DNA from: Marinobacterium jannaschii DSM 6295 | GTDB taxonomy: Bacteria > Pseudomonadota > Gammaproteobacteria > Pseudomonadales > Balneatricaceae | NCBI RefSeq assembly: GCF_000620085.1 | Contig: NZ_JHVJ01000022.1 | Span: 62,001-126,000, forward strand | Direction: 5' to 3' | Length of the DNA stretch: 64,000 bases | Shown here: positions 29,014-37,775 of the stretch, in pieces | Position numbering within the stretch: position 1 is the first letter of the stretch | How the letters are laid out: each line of letters begins with the position of its first letter | The notes under the pieces: model-generated | Told to the model about the DNA's origin: nothing | What the model saw: only the letters and a program-made list of their open reading frames with translations | Database searches by the model: none | Translations under genes and position numbers: made by a program

Positions 29014-29961
29014 ATGACCATCAAAATCGGCATAGTGATGGACCCGATTGACGCCATCAACTTTAAGAAAGACAGTTCACTGGCGATGCTATGGGCAGCT
29101 CAGCGCAAAGGCTGGGAGATCTGGTACATGGAACAGCACCAGCTGTTCTCACGCGATGGAGTGGTACAGGCTGATATGGCCCCGCTGAAGGTAGCGATGG
29201 AACCGCACAACTGGTTTGAGCGCGGCGAATACCAGCGTAAGCCTCTGGCGTCCCTGGACGTCATCCTGATGCGCAAGGATCCGCCATTCGATAACGAATA
29301 TCTCTACAGCACCCATCTGCTGGAGCAGGCCGAAAGCGCCGGAGTACTGGTGGTCAACCCGGCTCAGCGCCTGCGTGACTTCAACGAGAAACTGTTCGCC
29401 ACCCATTTCCCACAGTGCTGCCCACCGGTACTGGTGACCCGCAGCGAACAGCTGTTGCGCGAATTTCATGCCGAACACGGTGACGTGATCTTCAAGCCAC
29501 TGGACGGTATGGGCGGCAGCCAGATATTCCGTATCCAGCCCGATGGCGTCAACCTCGGGGTGATTATCGAGACCCTGACCCGTCATGGCCACCAGACCAT
29601 CATGGCGCAGAAGTACCTGCCTGAGATCGTCGACGGTGATAAGCGCATCCTGATGGTGGACGGCGAGCCGGTCCCTTACGCCCTGGCCCGTATCCCGACC
29701 GCTGGCGAAACCCGCGGCAACCTGGCGGCCGGCGGCCGCGGTGAAGGCCGTCCCCTGACCGATCAGGATCGCTGGATCTGCGAACAGATCGGTCCGGCGC
29801 TGAAAAAAGAGGGCCTGCTATTTGTCGGCCTGGATGTGATCGGCGATTACCTGACTGAGATTAACGTCACCAGCCCAACCTGTATCCGCGAGCTGGATGA
29901 CCAGTTTGGCCTGGATATCGGCATGCAGCTGATGGACGCCATCGAAAAACGCCTGCAGTAA
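29014..29961 (+). CDS. gshB: Glutathione synthetase
   Basis: A 315-residue ATP-grasp enzyme joining gamma-glutamylcysteine and glycine. It begins MTIKIGIVMDPI and shows RKDPPFDNEYLYSTH, the ATP-grasp motif VIFKPLDGMGGSQIFR, GGRGEGRPL and FVGLDVIGDYLTEINVTSPT. Length is typical. It starts a conserved run with tonB, algH, ruvX, pyrR, pyrB and pyrC', as in Pseudomonas. Confidence 0.97.
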   Translation: MTIKIGIVMDPIDAINFKKDSSLAMLWAAQRKGWEIWYMEQHQLFSRDGVVQADMAPLKVAMEPHNWFERGEYQRKPLASLDVILMRKDPPFDNEYLYSTHLLEQAESAGVLVVNPAQRLRDFNEKLFATHFPQCCPPVLVTRSEQLLREFHAEHGDVIFKPLDGMGGSQIFRIQPDGVNLGVIIETLTRHGHQTIMAQKYLPEIVDGDKRILMVDGEPVPYALARIPTAGETRGNLAAGGRGEGRPLTDQDRWICEQIGPALKKEGLLFVGLDVIGDYLTEINVTSPTCIRELDDQFGLDIGMQLMDAIEKRLQ

Positions 29962-29974
29962 CGGGTAGGTCGAC

Positions 29975-30928
29975 GTGAACAGGGTAAATACATGGAGTGT
30001 CGCAGCCTCAGGCAATCGCCTGGGGCTGACCCTGACAGTGGCGTTGCTGCTGCACGCCGCCATCCTCTTCGGTATTCATTTCGATAGTGAAGAGATCCGA
30101 CCGCTGCAGAAAACCATCGAGATCACCCTGGCTCAGTTTGAGTCTGAGGAAGCGGTGGATCATGCCGACTACGTTGCCCAAAGCAATCAGCAACGCAGCG
30201 GCAGTGAAGCAGAAAAGCAGAAACTCAGCAGTCGGGAAAGCGCCGATTTCAGCGACAATGAAGCGCAACAACAGGCGCCTCAGCAGGCACTGTTGCAGCC
30301 AACTGAAAGTGAAACCCAGCCGGTGCCGCTCCGTTCGCAAAGTTCCAGCGAACCAACCGACAAGGTGCAGCAGGAACAACAGCAACAGGCACCGCAGAAA
30401 GTGATCGCCAGCCAGCACGCGGCAGAACGCAAGCAGGCCGTTGAAAAACAAACCGCCCCCACCGCGCCACCGGAAGCCACACCCGGCACCTCCACCTCGC
30501 TGCTGGCCCGCAGCTTGGATATCGCCAGCCTGCAGGCTCAGATATCCGACCAGCAGCAGTCGGAAACGGCCGGACCGAGAGTACGTCAGATCACCTCCAA
30601 TGCCACCCGCTACAGCTATGATGCCCAGTACCTGGAAAGCTGGCGCCGCAAGATCGAAACCGTCGGTAATATCAACTACCCGGAAGCCGCCCGCCGTAAC
30701 AAGCTCTACGGCAGTCTGCGCCTGCTGGTTGGACTGAAGCCGGATGGCACTATCCGCGAGATCGCCGTTCTTAGCTCATCGGGCTATAAGATTCTGGACG
30801 ATGCGGCGATACGCATTGTCCGGCTGGCAGCCCCCTTTGACCCCTTCCCGGTGGAGATGCGAAAAAATACCGATATACTGGAGATAATCCGAACCTGGAA
30901 GTTTGAGAAAAAAGCCTTCGTGTACTAA
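29975..30928 (+). CDS. TonB-family energy transducer (TonB3-like)
   Basis: A 317-residue protein with one N-terminal membrane helix (~15-35), a long Gln/Glu/Pro-rich periplasmic spacer (~60-200, many QQ and QA pairs), and a C-terminal TonB domain starting NYPEAARRNKLYGSLRLLVGL and ending IIRTWKFEKKAF. TonB proteins couple the ExbB/ExbD proton-motive complex to outer-membrane transporters, but no exbBD genes are adjacent. The same position after gshB is taken by tonB3 in Pseudomonas aeruginosa, which has been tied to twitching motility. The start is GTG at 29975 with a TAGGT ribosome-binding site, 14 bp after gshB. Confidence 0.88.
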   Translation: MNRVNTWSVAASGNRLGLTLTVALLLHAAILFGIHFDSEEIRPLQKTIEITLAQFESEEAVDHADYVAQSNQQRSGSEAEKQKLSSRESADFSDNEAQQQAPQQALLQPTESETQPVPLRSQSSSEPTDKVQQEQQQQAPQKVIASQHAAERKQAVEKQTAPTAPPEATPGTSTSLLARSLDIASLQAQISDQQQSETAGPRVRQITSNATRYSYDAQYLESWRRKIETVGNINYPEAARRNKLYGSLRLLVGLKPDGTIREIAVLSSSGYKILDDAAIRIVRLAAPFDPFPVEMRKNTDILEIIRTWKFEKKAFVY

Positions 30929-31170
30929 GTCTTAATAGAGACGCTCTGGCAACCGTCATATCGGTCTGTCCGGGCTGCTGCAAGGCATCAGGCAACTACG
31001 CGTCCGATCAGGGAAGACTCATTGTCGTCACCGGAGCAAACCGTCACCGCTCCTGTGCTCTGACTGTACGCCATACATCAAGACACCGATATGCGTCAGG
31101 GCTATTGACTGACGTTACACCCGGTAGCAGGCCCGGCCCTGCCGCCCAACAAAACGGCTGGACGATGCTT

Positions 31171-31746
31171 ATGAGTGCTAAACACCAAAGTCTGAGAGGC
31201 CATTTCCTGCTCTCAATGCCCCATCTGGACGATCCTCATTTTGGCCAAAGTGTCACCTATATCTGTGACCACAATGAATATGGTGCCATGGGCATCGTGA
31301 TTAACCGCCCACTTAATCTGGACCTGTTCGAACTTTTTTCTCACTTGGAAATGCCACATCAGGCCCTGTCTCCGGCTGAAAACTGCACCATCTTTGATGG
31401 CGGACCGGTTCGGCCGGAACATGGCTTTGTGCTGCACCCGGCCGAGGTGAATCGAAACTGGCTGGCCAGCTATGAGATTGATGACGGTATCTGCCTCACC
31501 TCTTCCCTCGATATCCTGGAAGCGATCGCTGGCGGCGAAGGCCCCCAGCAATTTCTGATCGCCCTCGGCTATGCCGGCTGGGCCGCCGGTCAGCTTGAAC
31601 ATGAGCTGGCGCAAAACTCCTGGTTAAGCTGTTCGGCCAATTTAGATATAATGTTCCGCCAACCAGCCGAAGAACGTCTGCATGCCGCGGCTGCGACACT
31701 GGGTGTCAACCTTGACCTCCTGACTGCACAACCAGGACACGCATAA
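31171..31746 (+). CDS. algH: YqgE/AlgH family protein
   Basis: A 191-residue protein of the YqgE/AlgH family, recognisable by RGHFLLSMPHLDDPHFGQSV, YICDHNEYGAMGIVINRP, FDGGPVRPEHGFVLH and LGYAGWAAGQLEHEL. Its biochemical role is not settled; in Pseudomonas it has been linked to alginate regulation. The start at 31171 is chosen because TGGA lies 8 bases upstream; ATG at 31165 is also possible, and longer TTG starts are unlikely. It precedes ruvX by 6 bp, a conserved pairing. Confidence 0.92.
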   Translation: MSAKHQSLRGHFLLSMPHLDDPHFGQSVTYICDHNEYGAMGIVINRPLNLDLFELFSHLEMPHQALSPAENCTIFDGGPVRPEHGFVLHPAEVNRNWLASYEIDDGICLTSSLDILEAIAGGEGPQQFLIALGYAGWAAGQLEHELAQNSWLSCSANLDIMFRQPAEERLHAAAATLGVNLDLLTAQPGHA

Positions 31747-31752
31747 GACCGA

Positions 31753-32229
31753 ATGAGCAGTAACTATCAAACTATTCTGGGGTTCGATTTCGGAACCTCA
31801 CGCATCGGTCTGGCCGCAGGTCAGGCTATTACCGCCACCGCTACCCCGATCGATCCTGTCGCCGCCCGTGATGGCGTTCCACAATGGGAGAAGATCGACC
31901 GCGCCGTCTCCGAATGGAAACCGGACGCTCTGGTGGTAGGCATTCCACTGAACATGGACGGCACTATCAGCGAAATGGCCCGACGGGCACGCAAGTTTGC
32001 CAATCGTCTGCACGAACGATTCAAGCTGCCGGTGTTCCTGATGGATGAGCGCCTGAGCACTGCCGAAGCCAAACAAATACATCTGGCCTCAGGGGGCGGG
32101 ACAAACTTTCGCAAGGAATCCGTTGATGGCATCGCTGCCCGACTGATTCTGGAAAGCTGGTTTACCACCGACCAACTGATTCCCAGCCATACCCGATTGG
32201 AGGAGCTTTATGACAACGGGAACCCTTAG
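31753..32229 (+). CDS. ruvX: Putative Holliday junction resolvase / pre-16S rRNA nuclease RuvX (YqgF)
   Basis: A 158-residue RNase H-fold protein with [15 protein letters not shown], the conserved [10 protein letters not shown] and DERLSTAEA carrying acidic catalytic residues, and a final [15 protein letters not shown]. YqgF enzymes act in rRNA 5'-end processing and have been proposed as junction resolvases. The ATG at 31753 follows algH by 6 bp; the 3' end overlaps pyrR by 20 bp, indicating translational coupling. Confidence 0.95.
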   Translation: MSSNYQTILGFDFGTSRIGLAAGQAITATATPIDPVAARDGVPQWEKIDRAVSEWKPDALVVGIPLNMDGTISEMARRARKFANRLHERFKLPVFLMDERLSTAEAKQIHLASGGGTNFRKESVDGIAARLILESWFTTDQLIPSHTRLEELYDNGNP

Positions 32230-32719
32230 CGTAGAAGCACTGCTGGATAAGATGGGCAAGGACCTGCAAGCCCTGCTGATCCAGCGCCAGATCGAAGACC
32301 CGCTGGTAATCGGCATTCATACCGGTGGCGTCTGGCTGGCAGAACGGCTGCATAAGCAGCTCGAACTGGCAGGTCCGATCGGCACCCTGGATATCTCCTT
32401 CTACCGCGATGATTTCACCCAGGCTGGCCTCAACCCGAAGGTAAAACCTTCCCAGTTGCCCTGCCCCACCGAAGGCCGTCATATCCTGCTGGTTGACGAT
32501 GTCATCATGTCCGGCCGCACTATCCGCGCGGCGATGAATGAGCTGTTCGACTATGGCCGACCGGCGTCCGTATCACTGATTACCCTGCTGGATCTGCAAC
32601 GTCGCGAGCTGCCGATACAGGCAGATGTGGTTGGCGGCACCCTGTCACTGGGTCCCAACCAGATGGTCAAACTGAATGGCCCTGAACCGCTGCAACTCGA
32701 AATTCGCCAGCGCCCCTGA
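32210..32719 (+). CDS. pyrR: Bifunctional pyrimidine regulator / uracil phosphoribosyltransferase PyrR
   Basis: A 169-residue phosphoribosyltransferase-fold protein. The PRPP-binding signature is [18 protein letters not shown], and [13 protein letters not shown] marks the family. The ATG at 32210 is within ruvX and has GGAGGAG upstream. In Bacillus, PyrR controls pyr operons by RNA binding. In Pseudomonas, pyrR precedes pyrB in the same order as here and regulates pyrimidine genes. No attenuator is visible between pyrR and pyrB. Confidence 0.95.
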   Translation: MTTGTLSVEALLDKMGKDLQALLIQRQIEDPLVIGIHTGGVWLAERLHKQLELAGPIGTLDISFYRDDFTQAGLNPKVKPSQLPCPTEGRHILLVDDVIMSGRTIRAAMNELFDYGRPASVSLITLLDLQRRELPIQADVVGGTLSLGPNQMVKLNGPEPLQLEIRQRP

Positions 32720-32743
32720 AAACTTTTGTGAACTGAGCCCCCC

Positions 32744-33748
32744 ATGTTTGAGCAAACCGATCCGAATCAGATCCAACTCAACAGCGAAGGACAGCTGAAA
32801 CACTACCTCACGACGGAAGGACTCTCCCGTGAGCTGCTGACAGAGATTCTTGATACTGCCGATTCCTTTGTCGATATGAGTGCCCAGCAGGTTAAGAAGG
32901 TACCTTTGCTGCGTGGTAAGACCGTGGTGAACCTGTTCTTCGAAGCCAGCACCCGCACCCTGTCCACCTTTGAGCTGGCTGCCAAACGTCTGTCTGCCGA
33001 TGTCCTGAACCTCAATATCAGTACCTCCTCCACATCTAAGGGTGAAACCCTGAAAGACACCCTGATGACACTGGAAGCGATGCACTCCGATATGTTTGTG
33101 GTACGTCACTCCGACAGCGGCGCGGCCCACTTTATCGCTCAGCACGTGACGCCGGATGTCGCGGTGATCAACGCCGGTGATGGCCGCCATGCCCACCCGA
33201 CCCAGGCGATGCTGGATATGCTGACCATCCGCCGCCACAAAGGTGACTTTGCACCGCTGGTAGTGGCGATCGTCGGCGATATCCTGCACAGCCGCGTGGC
33301 ACGTTCGCAGATCCACGCCCTGCGCACCCTGGGTGCGGCCGAGGTCCGTGTTATCGCGCCTCAGACCCTGCTGCCAAAACATATCGAAGCCCTGGGCGTT
33401 CGCGTCTTCACCGATATGAATGAAGGCCTGAAGGATGTCGATGTGGTGATGATGCTGCGCCTGCAGAAAGAGCGTATGACCAGCGCCCTGCTGCCCAGCG
33501 AATCGGAGTTCTTCAAGCTCTACGGCCTGTCCGAGGAAAAGCTGGCACTGGCCAAGCCGGATGCCGTGGTGATGCACCCGGGCCCGATCAACCGTGGGGT
33601 TGAGATCGAGTCTGTCGTGGCCGATGGTCCTCGTTCCCTGATCCTCGATCAGGTGACTAACGGTATCGCCGTACGTATGGCGGTGATGTCGATGTCGATG
33701 AGCGGCCAGACCACTGAGAAACAGGCACGTCTTGGGAACGGGGAATAA
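32744..33748 (+). CDS. pyrB: Aspartate carbamoyltransferase, catalytic subunit
   Basis: A 334-residue enzyme condensing carbamoyl phosphate and aspartate, the committed step of pyrimidine synthesis. The carbamoyl-phosphate motif is [19 protein letters not shown], and the aspartate-binding region has MLRLQKERM and [15 protein letters not shown]. The long N-terminus is typical of the class A (Pseudomonas-type) form, which forms a dodecamer with a PyrC-like subunit instead of PyrI. The next gene, 4 bp downstream, encodes exactly that partner. Confidence 0.96.
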   Translation: MFEQTDPNQIQLNSEGQLKHYLTTEGLSRELLTEILDTADSFVDMSAQQVKKVPLLRGKTVVNLFFEASTRTLSTFELAAKRLSADVLNLNISTSSTSKGETLKDTLMTLEAMHSDMFVVRHSDSGAAHFIAQHVTPDVAVINAGDGRHAHPTQAMLDMLTIRRHKGDFAPLVVAIVGDILHSRVARSQIHALRTLGAAEVRVIAPQTLLPKHIEALGVRVFTDMNEGLKDVDVVMMLRLQKERMTSALLPSESEFFKLYGLSEEKLALAKPDAVVMHPGPINRGVEIESVVADGPRSLILDQVTNGIAVRMAVMSMSMSGQTTEKQARLGNGE

Positions 33749-33752
33749 ACAG

Positions 33753-35039
33753 ATGAGTCAGCTGATGAATATCCAGATTAAAGGCGGCCGCGTGATTGAT
33801 CCGGCCCAGAGCCTCGACAAGGTTAGCGACCTGTATATCAGCCAGGGCAAGATCATTGCCCTGGGCGATGCACCAGAGGGCTTTGAAGCTGATCAGACCA
33901 TTGATGCCAGTGGCAAGGTCGTCAGCCCGGGCCTGATCGATCTCTGTGGTCACCTGCGCGAACCGGGTTACACCCACAAGGGTAATATCGCCTCGGAAAC
34001 TGAAGCAGCGGTAGCTGGTGGGATCACCTCAGTGGTAACGCCCCCCACGACCAAGCCGATTGTGGATAACCCCGCCGTGGTCGAGCTGATCAAAGATCGC
34101 GCCGAACGGGCCAACCTGGCTAAGGTGCTGCCGATGGGCGCACTGACCAAAGGACTGCAGGGCGAACAGCTGGCACCGCTGCATGCGCTGGCCAGCTCCG
34201 GCTGTGTTGCTTTTACCAACGGCCGCCATGCCAACGCCAGCTCCCTGGCACTGACCCGCTGTCTGGAGTATGCCGCCACCCACGACCTGCTGGTGATCTT
34301 TCAGCCTCAGGATGAAAGCCTTACCAACAAGGGCTGCATGCACGATGACACCACCTGCACCCGCCTCGGCCTGAACGGCATACCGGAAAGCGCGGAAACC
34401 ATCGAAGTTTCCCGCAACCTGCTGCTGGTAGAGCAGACCGGAGTCCGTGCCCACTTCGGCCAGCTCTCTGCCGAGCGCTCGGTACGGATGGTGATGGATG
34501 CGCGCGAGCGCGGCCTGCCGGTTACGGCGGACGTGGCGATCCAGCACTTCCTGCTGACCGATGAGAACGTCAACGGCTTTGACTCCAACTTCCACCTGAT
34601 CCCGCCACTGCGCAGTCAGCTTGACCGCGCCGGCCTGCGTCAGGCGCTGCTGGCAGAAGGTATTCAGGCGATCTGTTCCGACCACCAGCCGCATGACCGG
34701 GCCGCCAAGGAAGCACCGTTTGCCTCTACCGAGCCCGGCATCATCGGCTTCGAAACCCTGTTGCCTCTGTCGCTGCTGCTGGTCAATCAGGGCCTGATGG
34801 AGATCAGTCAGATCATCGACAAACTGGCCACCCAGCCAGCGAAGATCCTCGGCCTGGAGAGCGGCAGCCTGGAAGTTGGCCGCGCCGCCGATATCTGCAT
34901 CTTCGATCCTGAAGAGAAGTGGAGCCTGACAGCGGAAACCACCCGTTCAGAAGGCAGCAATACGCCCTTTATGAACTTCGAGCTGAAAGGCCGCGTCAGT
35001 CACACCCTGATCGACGGCCAGCTGGTATACCAGCTGTAA
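33753..35039 (+). CDS. pyrC': Dihydroorotase-like non-catalytic subunit PyrC' (PyrX)
   Basis: A 428-residue amidohydrolase-fold protein related to type I dihydroorotase. The usual metal motif D-x-H-x-H is changed to DLCGHLREPG, so the first histidine ligand is a cysteine, and the central His-ligand region reads DDTTCTRLGLNGIPESAE without an obvious metal histidine. The later SDHQPHD segment is kept. This matches the inactive PyrC' that supports PyrB assembly in Pseudomonas-type aspartate transcarbamoylase. An active PyrC must then be encoded elsewhere. The ATG at 33753 has GGGGAA upstream and follows pyrB by 4 bp. Confidence 0.9.
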   Translation: MSQLMNIQIKGGRVIDPAQSLDKVSDLYISQGKIIALGDAPEGFEADQTIDASGKVVSPGLIDLCGHLREPGYTHKGNIASETEAAVAGGITSVVTPPTTKPIVDNPAVVELIKDRAERANLAKVLPMGALTKGLQGEQLAPLHALASSGCVAFTNGRHANASSLALTRCLEYAATHDLLVIFQPQDESLTNKGCMHDDTTCTRLGLNGIPESAETIEVSRNLLLVEQTGVRAHFGQLSAERSVRMVMDARERGLPVTADVAIQHFLLTDENVNGFDSNFHLIPPLRSQLDRAGLRQALLAEGIQAICSDHQPHDRAAKEAPFASTEPGIIGFETLLPLSLLLVNQGLMEISQIIDKLATQPAKILGLESGSLEVGRAADICIFDPEEKWSLTAETTRSEGSNTPFMNFELKGRVSHTLIDGQLVYQL

Positions 35040-35056
35040 CTTCAGCACCCGATAGA

Positions 35057-35085
35057 AAGGCAGCCTGTGGGCTGCCTTATTTGTT
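35057..35085 (+). terminator. Terminator after pyrC'
   Basis: A 9-bp stem AAGGCAGCC (35057-35065) with GGCTGCCTT (35070-35078), then a T-rich tail ATTTGTTTC. It ends the gshB-to-pyrC' transcript before the convergent tetR gene. Confidence 0.75.
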
Positions 35086-35086
35086 T

Positions 35087-35698
35087 CTATGCAACGGTGT
35101 AGCGGCTGAGGAACATAGTCACTGCATCCTCGGCAATCCGCACTGCCATCGCCTCATCCGGTACCGGCTGGCGCATCAGTAACTGTGGCCAGAAGGCCAC
35201 TGCTTTAATCAGCCCCAGAAACTGGGCCGCCGCATAGCCGGTATCCACCTGCTGTAACCGGTTATCCTCCATCGCAGCCTTCATCCACAACTCCAGCCCC
35301 ATACCCTGCTCACCCAGCTGCGCCATCGCTTCGTCAGCCAGGCTTTCGGACAGCATAAACTCCACGATCACCATCCTCGCCAGTGCGCGAAACTCATCGC
35401 AACGCAGCAGTTCAAGCTCACGCAGGGCAAACGCCTGCAGTTGATCCGCCAGAGGCTGCTGCGGACTGTAAGCCAGCTGCGTCACCTTAAGGCTGTGCTG
35501 GAACAATCGCTGTACGATCGCCTGAAACAGCGCCTCTTTGCTGACAAAGTGGTTATATACCGTGCGCTTGGAGACTCCGGCCCGGGCAGAGATCGCATCC
35601 ATACTGGCGGCATGGAAGCCCTTCTCCCGAAACTCCTCAATCGCAGCCTCGATAATGGCAGCACGCTTGCGTTCACTCTGACTCAACTTCTCTTTCAT
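35087..35698 (-). CDS. TetR/AcrR family transcriptional regulator
   Basis: A 203-residue regulator. The N-terminal TetR helix-turn-helix (~10-56) reads FREKGFHAASMDAISARAG and VSKRTVYNHFVSKEALF; the rest is a helical ligand-binding domain. It is divergent from a lipoprotein metallo-beta-lactamase-fold gene. Two 16-bp operators of the form TACACT-N4-AGT(G/T)TA lie in the shared gap, so autoregulation and repression of the neighbour are likely. The ligand is unknown. Confidence 0.92.
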   Translation of the reverse strand: MKEKLSQSERKRAAIIEAAIEEFREKGFHAASMDAISARAGVSKRTVYNHFVSKEALFQAIVQRLFQHSLKVTQLAYSPQQPLADQLQAFALRELELLRCDEFRALARMVIVEFMLSESLADEAMAQLGEQGMGLELWMKAAMEDNRLQQVDTGYAAAQFLGLIKAVAFWPQLLMRQPVPDEAMAVRIAEDAVTMFLSRYTVA

Positions 35699-35732
35699 GT
35701 TCTATCCGGACAACTCTGTATTGCGCTCATTC

Positions 35733-35748
35733 TACACTAGAGAGTTTA
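35733..35748. promoter_or_regulatory. TetR-type operator, distal copy
   Basis: TACACTAGAGAGTTTA, an imperfect inverted repeat of the form TACACT-N4-AGTTTA, 34 bp upstream of the TetR start and 36 bp from the matching perfect site. Confidence 0.5.
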
Positions 35749-35768
35749 CTTTTATCCAAGGCCTGAAT

Positions 35769-35784
35769 TACACTGCACAGTGTA
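35769..35784. promoter_or_regulatory. TetR-type operator, proximal copy
   Basis: TACACTGCACAGTGTA, with perfect 7-bp arms TACACTG and CAGTGTA around CA. It lies 28 bp upstream of the GTG start at 35812 and would block the promoter of the metallo-beta-lactamase-fold gene. Confidence 0.6.
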
Positions 35785-35811
35785 GTTTACTTAAATATGC
35801 CGGAGAGCCCT

Positions 35812-36933
35812 GTGAAGCGCCGCTATTCCTTACTGATCACCGGAGGCCTGTTACTGATGTTAACCCTCAGCTGTAGTCATACCCCCAGCCAGCCAAACCA
35901 CGAGCAATCTGCGCAATACCGTGACGGCAAGTTCCACAACAGCTCCCATGCCCAGTCCGCCGAAAGCAGCGCCCTGATGAACACCCTGTGGCGCTATCTG
36001 TTTGAGAAGCGCAAGGATCCGGTTCCGGCTGATCCCGTGCCGCTGAGCACTATCGATCCGCAACAGCTGGTCGCGGATGCTGGCACAGCCTCTTTGTTTC
36101 GCTTGGGTCACTCCAGTACCCTGCTGCGCCTGGCCGGCGAGTTCTGGCTGATTGACCCGGTTTTCAGCGAACGGGCCTCGCCAATCAGCTTTCTCGGTCC
36201 GAAGCGCTTCCACCAGCCTCCGATCGCACTGGATGAGCTGCCCAGACTCCGGGGCATTATCATCTCTCATGACCACTACGATCATCTGGACAAGGCAACC
36301 GTCCTGCAGCTGCAGCACAAGGTGGAACGCTTTATCGTGCCACTGGGCGTTGGTAACCACCTGCGCGAATGGGGAATTGCGGAGCAACAGATTACCGAGC
36401 TGGACTGGTGGCAATCCATTCATCTCGGCAAGGTAGAGCTGGTCGCCACCCCGGCTCAGCACTTCTCGGGACGCGGCCTGGGTGATGGCAATAAAACCCT
36501 GTGGGCTTCCTGGGTGATACGTACCCAGGATCTATCCCTGTTCTACAGCGGTGATACCGGATACTTCGATGGCTTCAGGGAGATTGGTGAGCGCTACGGT
36601 CCCTTTGACCTGACGCTGATGGAGAACGGCGCTTACGACCGCAACTGGTCAAAGATCCATATGTCGCCGGAGCAGACGCTCCAGGCCCATATCGATCTCA
36701 GGGGTAAGGCCCTGTTACCGGTTCATAACAGTACCTTCGACCTCGCCCTGCACCCCTGGTACGAGCCGATGCAGCGCCTGGACACACTGGCTGCAGAACA
36801 GGATATCAGGCTGGTCACACCGCGGATCGGTGAAGCCGTGCCGCTGCAGGCAATACCGGAATACCAGGCCTGGTGGCGGGAGCTGCGTGATTCGATTGCA
36901 GAGTCAGCAAAACGGCTCGCCCCTTCGGGATAA
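35812..36933 (+). CDS. Metallo-beta-lactamase-fold hydrolase, predicted lipoprotein (UlaG/NAPE-PLD-like)
   Basis: A 373-residue protein with a signal sequence ending in a Cys (MKRRYSLLITGG then LTLSC), a linker, and an MBL domain of the UlaG/NAPE-PLD type. The metal motif is ISHDHYDHLD, with later ligands in PAQHFSGRG, YSGDTGY and LPVHNSTFDLALHPW. The substrate is unknown; relatives include N-acylphosphatidylethanolamine phospholipase D and lactonases. The GTG at 35812 is preferred because GGAGAG sits five bases upstream and it gives a normal signal peptide; ATG at 35797 has no ribosome-binding site. Regulation by the divergent TetR protein is likely. Confidence 0.85.
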   Translation: MKRRYSLLITGGLLLMLTLSCSHTPSQPNHEQSAQYRDGKFHNSSHAQSAESSALMNTLWRYLFEKRKDPVPADPVPLSTIDPQQLVADAGTASLFRLGHSSTLLRLAGEFWLIDPVFSERASPISFLGPKRFHQPPIALDELPRLRGIIISHDHYDHLDKATVLQLQHKVERFIVPLGVGNHLREWGIAEQQITELDWWQSIHLGKVELVATPAQHFSGRGLGDGNKTLWASWVIRTQDLSLFYSGDTGYFDGFREIGERYGPFDLTLMENGAYDRNWSKIHMSPEQTLQAHIDLRGKALLPVHNSTFDLALHPWYEPMQRLDTLAAEQDIRLVTPRIGEAVPLQAIPEYQAWWRELRDSIAESAKRLAPSG

Positions 36934-36951
36934 GCCGCTCGCCGGGATGTA

Positions 36952-37548
36952 TCAAGCCACCTGATAGCGTCCCGGCTTGTGGTTAAAGGTCACTACCAGA
37001 TTGCAGATCAGGGCTCCCAGAATCGATAGCAACAGCAGCTGGATATCGACAATAAAGAAGGACGCCACCAGAACGGCGACATCCACCCCCATCTGCACCT
37101 TACCCGCCGCAATCCCCCGTTTAGCCTGCAGATAGAGCGCCAGGATGCCAAAGCCCCCCAGGCTGGAAGCATGACGGAACATAATCAGCATCCCCAGCCC
37201 GATCAGGGCCCCGCCCATCATGGCGGCATAGAAGGGATTTACCAGCTGGATATCCAGCACCCAGTGCAGGTTATCCACGGCAAAGGAGACCACCGATACC
37301 GAGATAAAGGTATTGAGCGTGAAGCGCTTGCCCATCTGGCTGTAGGCCAGCCAGTAAAACGGCAGGTTGAACAGGAAGAACAGTTCGCCAAAGCTGAATT
37401 CCGTCAGTTGGGTCGCCAGCAGGGTCAGCCCTGCGGTACCCCCGGTCAGCAGGCCGATCTGTTTAAACAGAAATACGCCCAGGGAAACCAGGCCTGAGGC
37501 CACCAGCAGCGCCAGCAGATCCTCACGGAAAGAGTGTTTTTGAGTCAT
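36952..37548 (-). CDS. YitT family membrane protein
   Basis: A 198-residue integral membrane protein with about five or six hydrophobic helices. Family traits are SLGVFLFKQIGLLTGGTAGL near the N-terminus and RHASSLGGFGILALYLQ. YitT/YczE proteins are widespread and uncharacterised. It is convergent with the MBL-fold gene, 18 bp apart, with no terminator visible between them. Confidence 0.85.
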   Translation of the reverse strand: MTQKHSFREDLLALLVASGLVSLGVFLFKQIGLLTGGTAGLTLLATQLTEFSFGELFFLFNLPFYWLAYSQMGKRFTLNTFISVSVVSFAVDNLHWVLDIQLVNPFYAAMMGGALIGLGMLIMFRHASSLGGFGILALYLQAKRGIAAGKVQMGVDVAVLVASFFIVDIQLLLLSILGALICNLVVTFNHKPGRYQVA

Positions 37549-37720
37549 AAAACAGGATATATCGCTATCTGAACCTTGTGAGCAGAATCAGATCATTCCA
37601 GCGGGTCTTGTGGACAGTCCGCGAACGGTGCGGCCGATGGCTGATCAGGGCGCGCATTATCCGGCTTCGCTGGTCAATAAGCAACCAGACCGGCTCGCCC
37701 GGAATAACCGGGCCAGGCTG

Positions 37721-37752
37721 TAAAAATAAAAAGCCGCGTCAAACGCGGCTTT
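37721..37752 (-). terminator. Terminator of the osmoprotectant ABC operon
   Basis: A 10-bp stem AAAGCCGCGT (37730-37739) with ACGCGGCTTT (37743-37752). On the minus strand it is followed by a T-rich run, so it ends the transporter operon. Confidence 0.8.
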
Positions 37753-37775
37753 GTAAGTTTTGCGGACCAGGTGCC

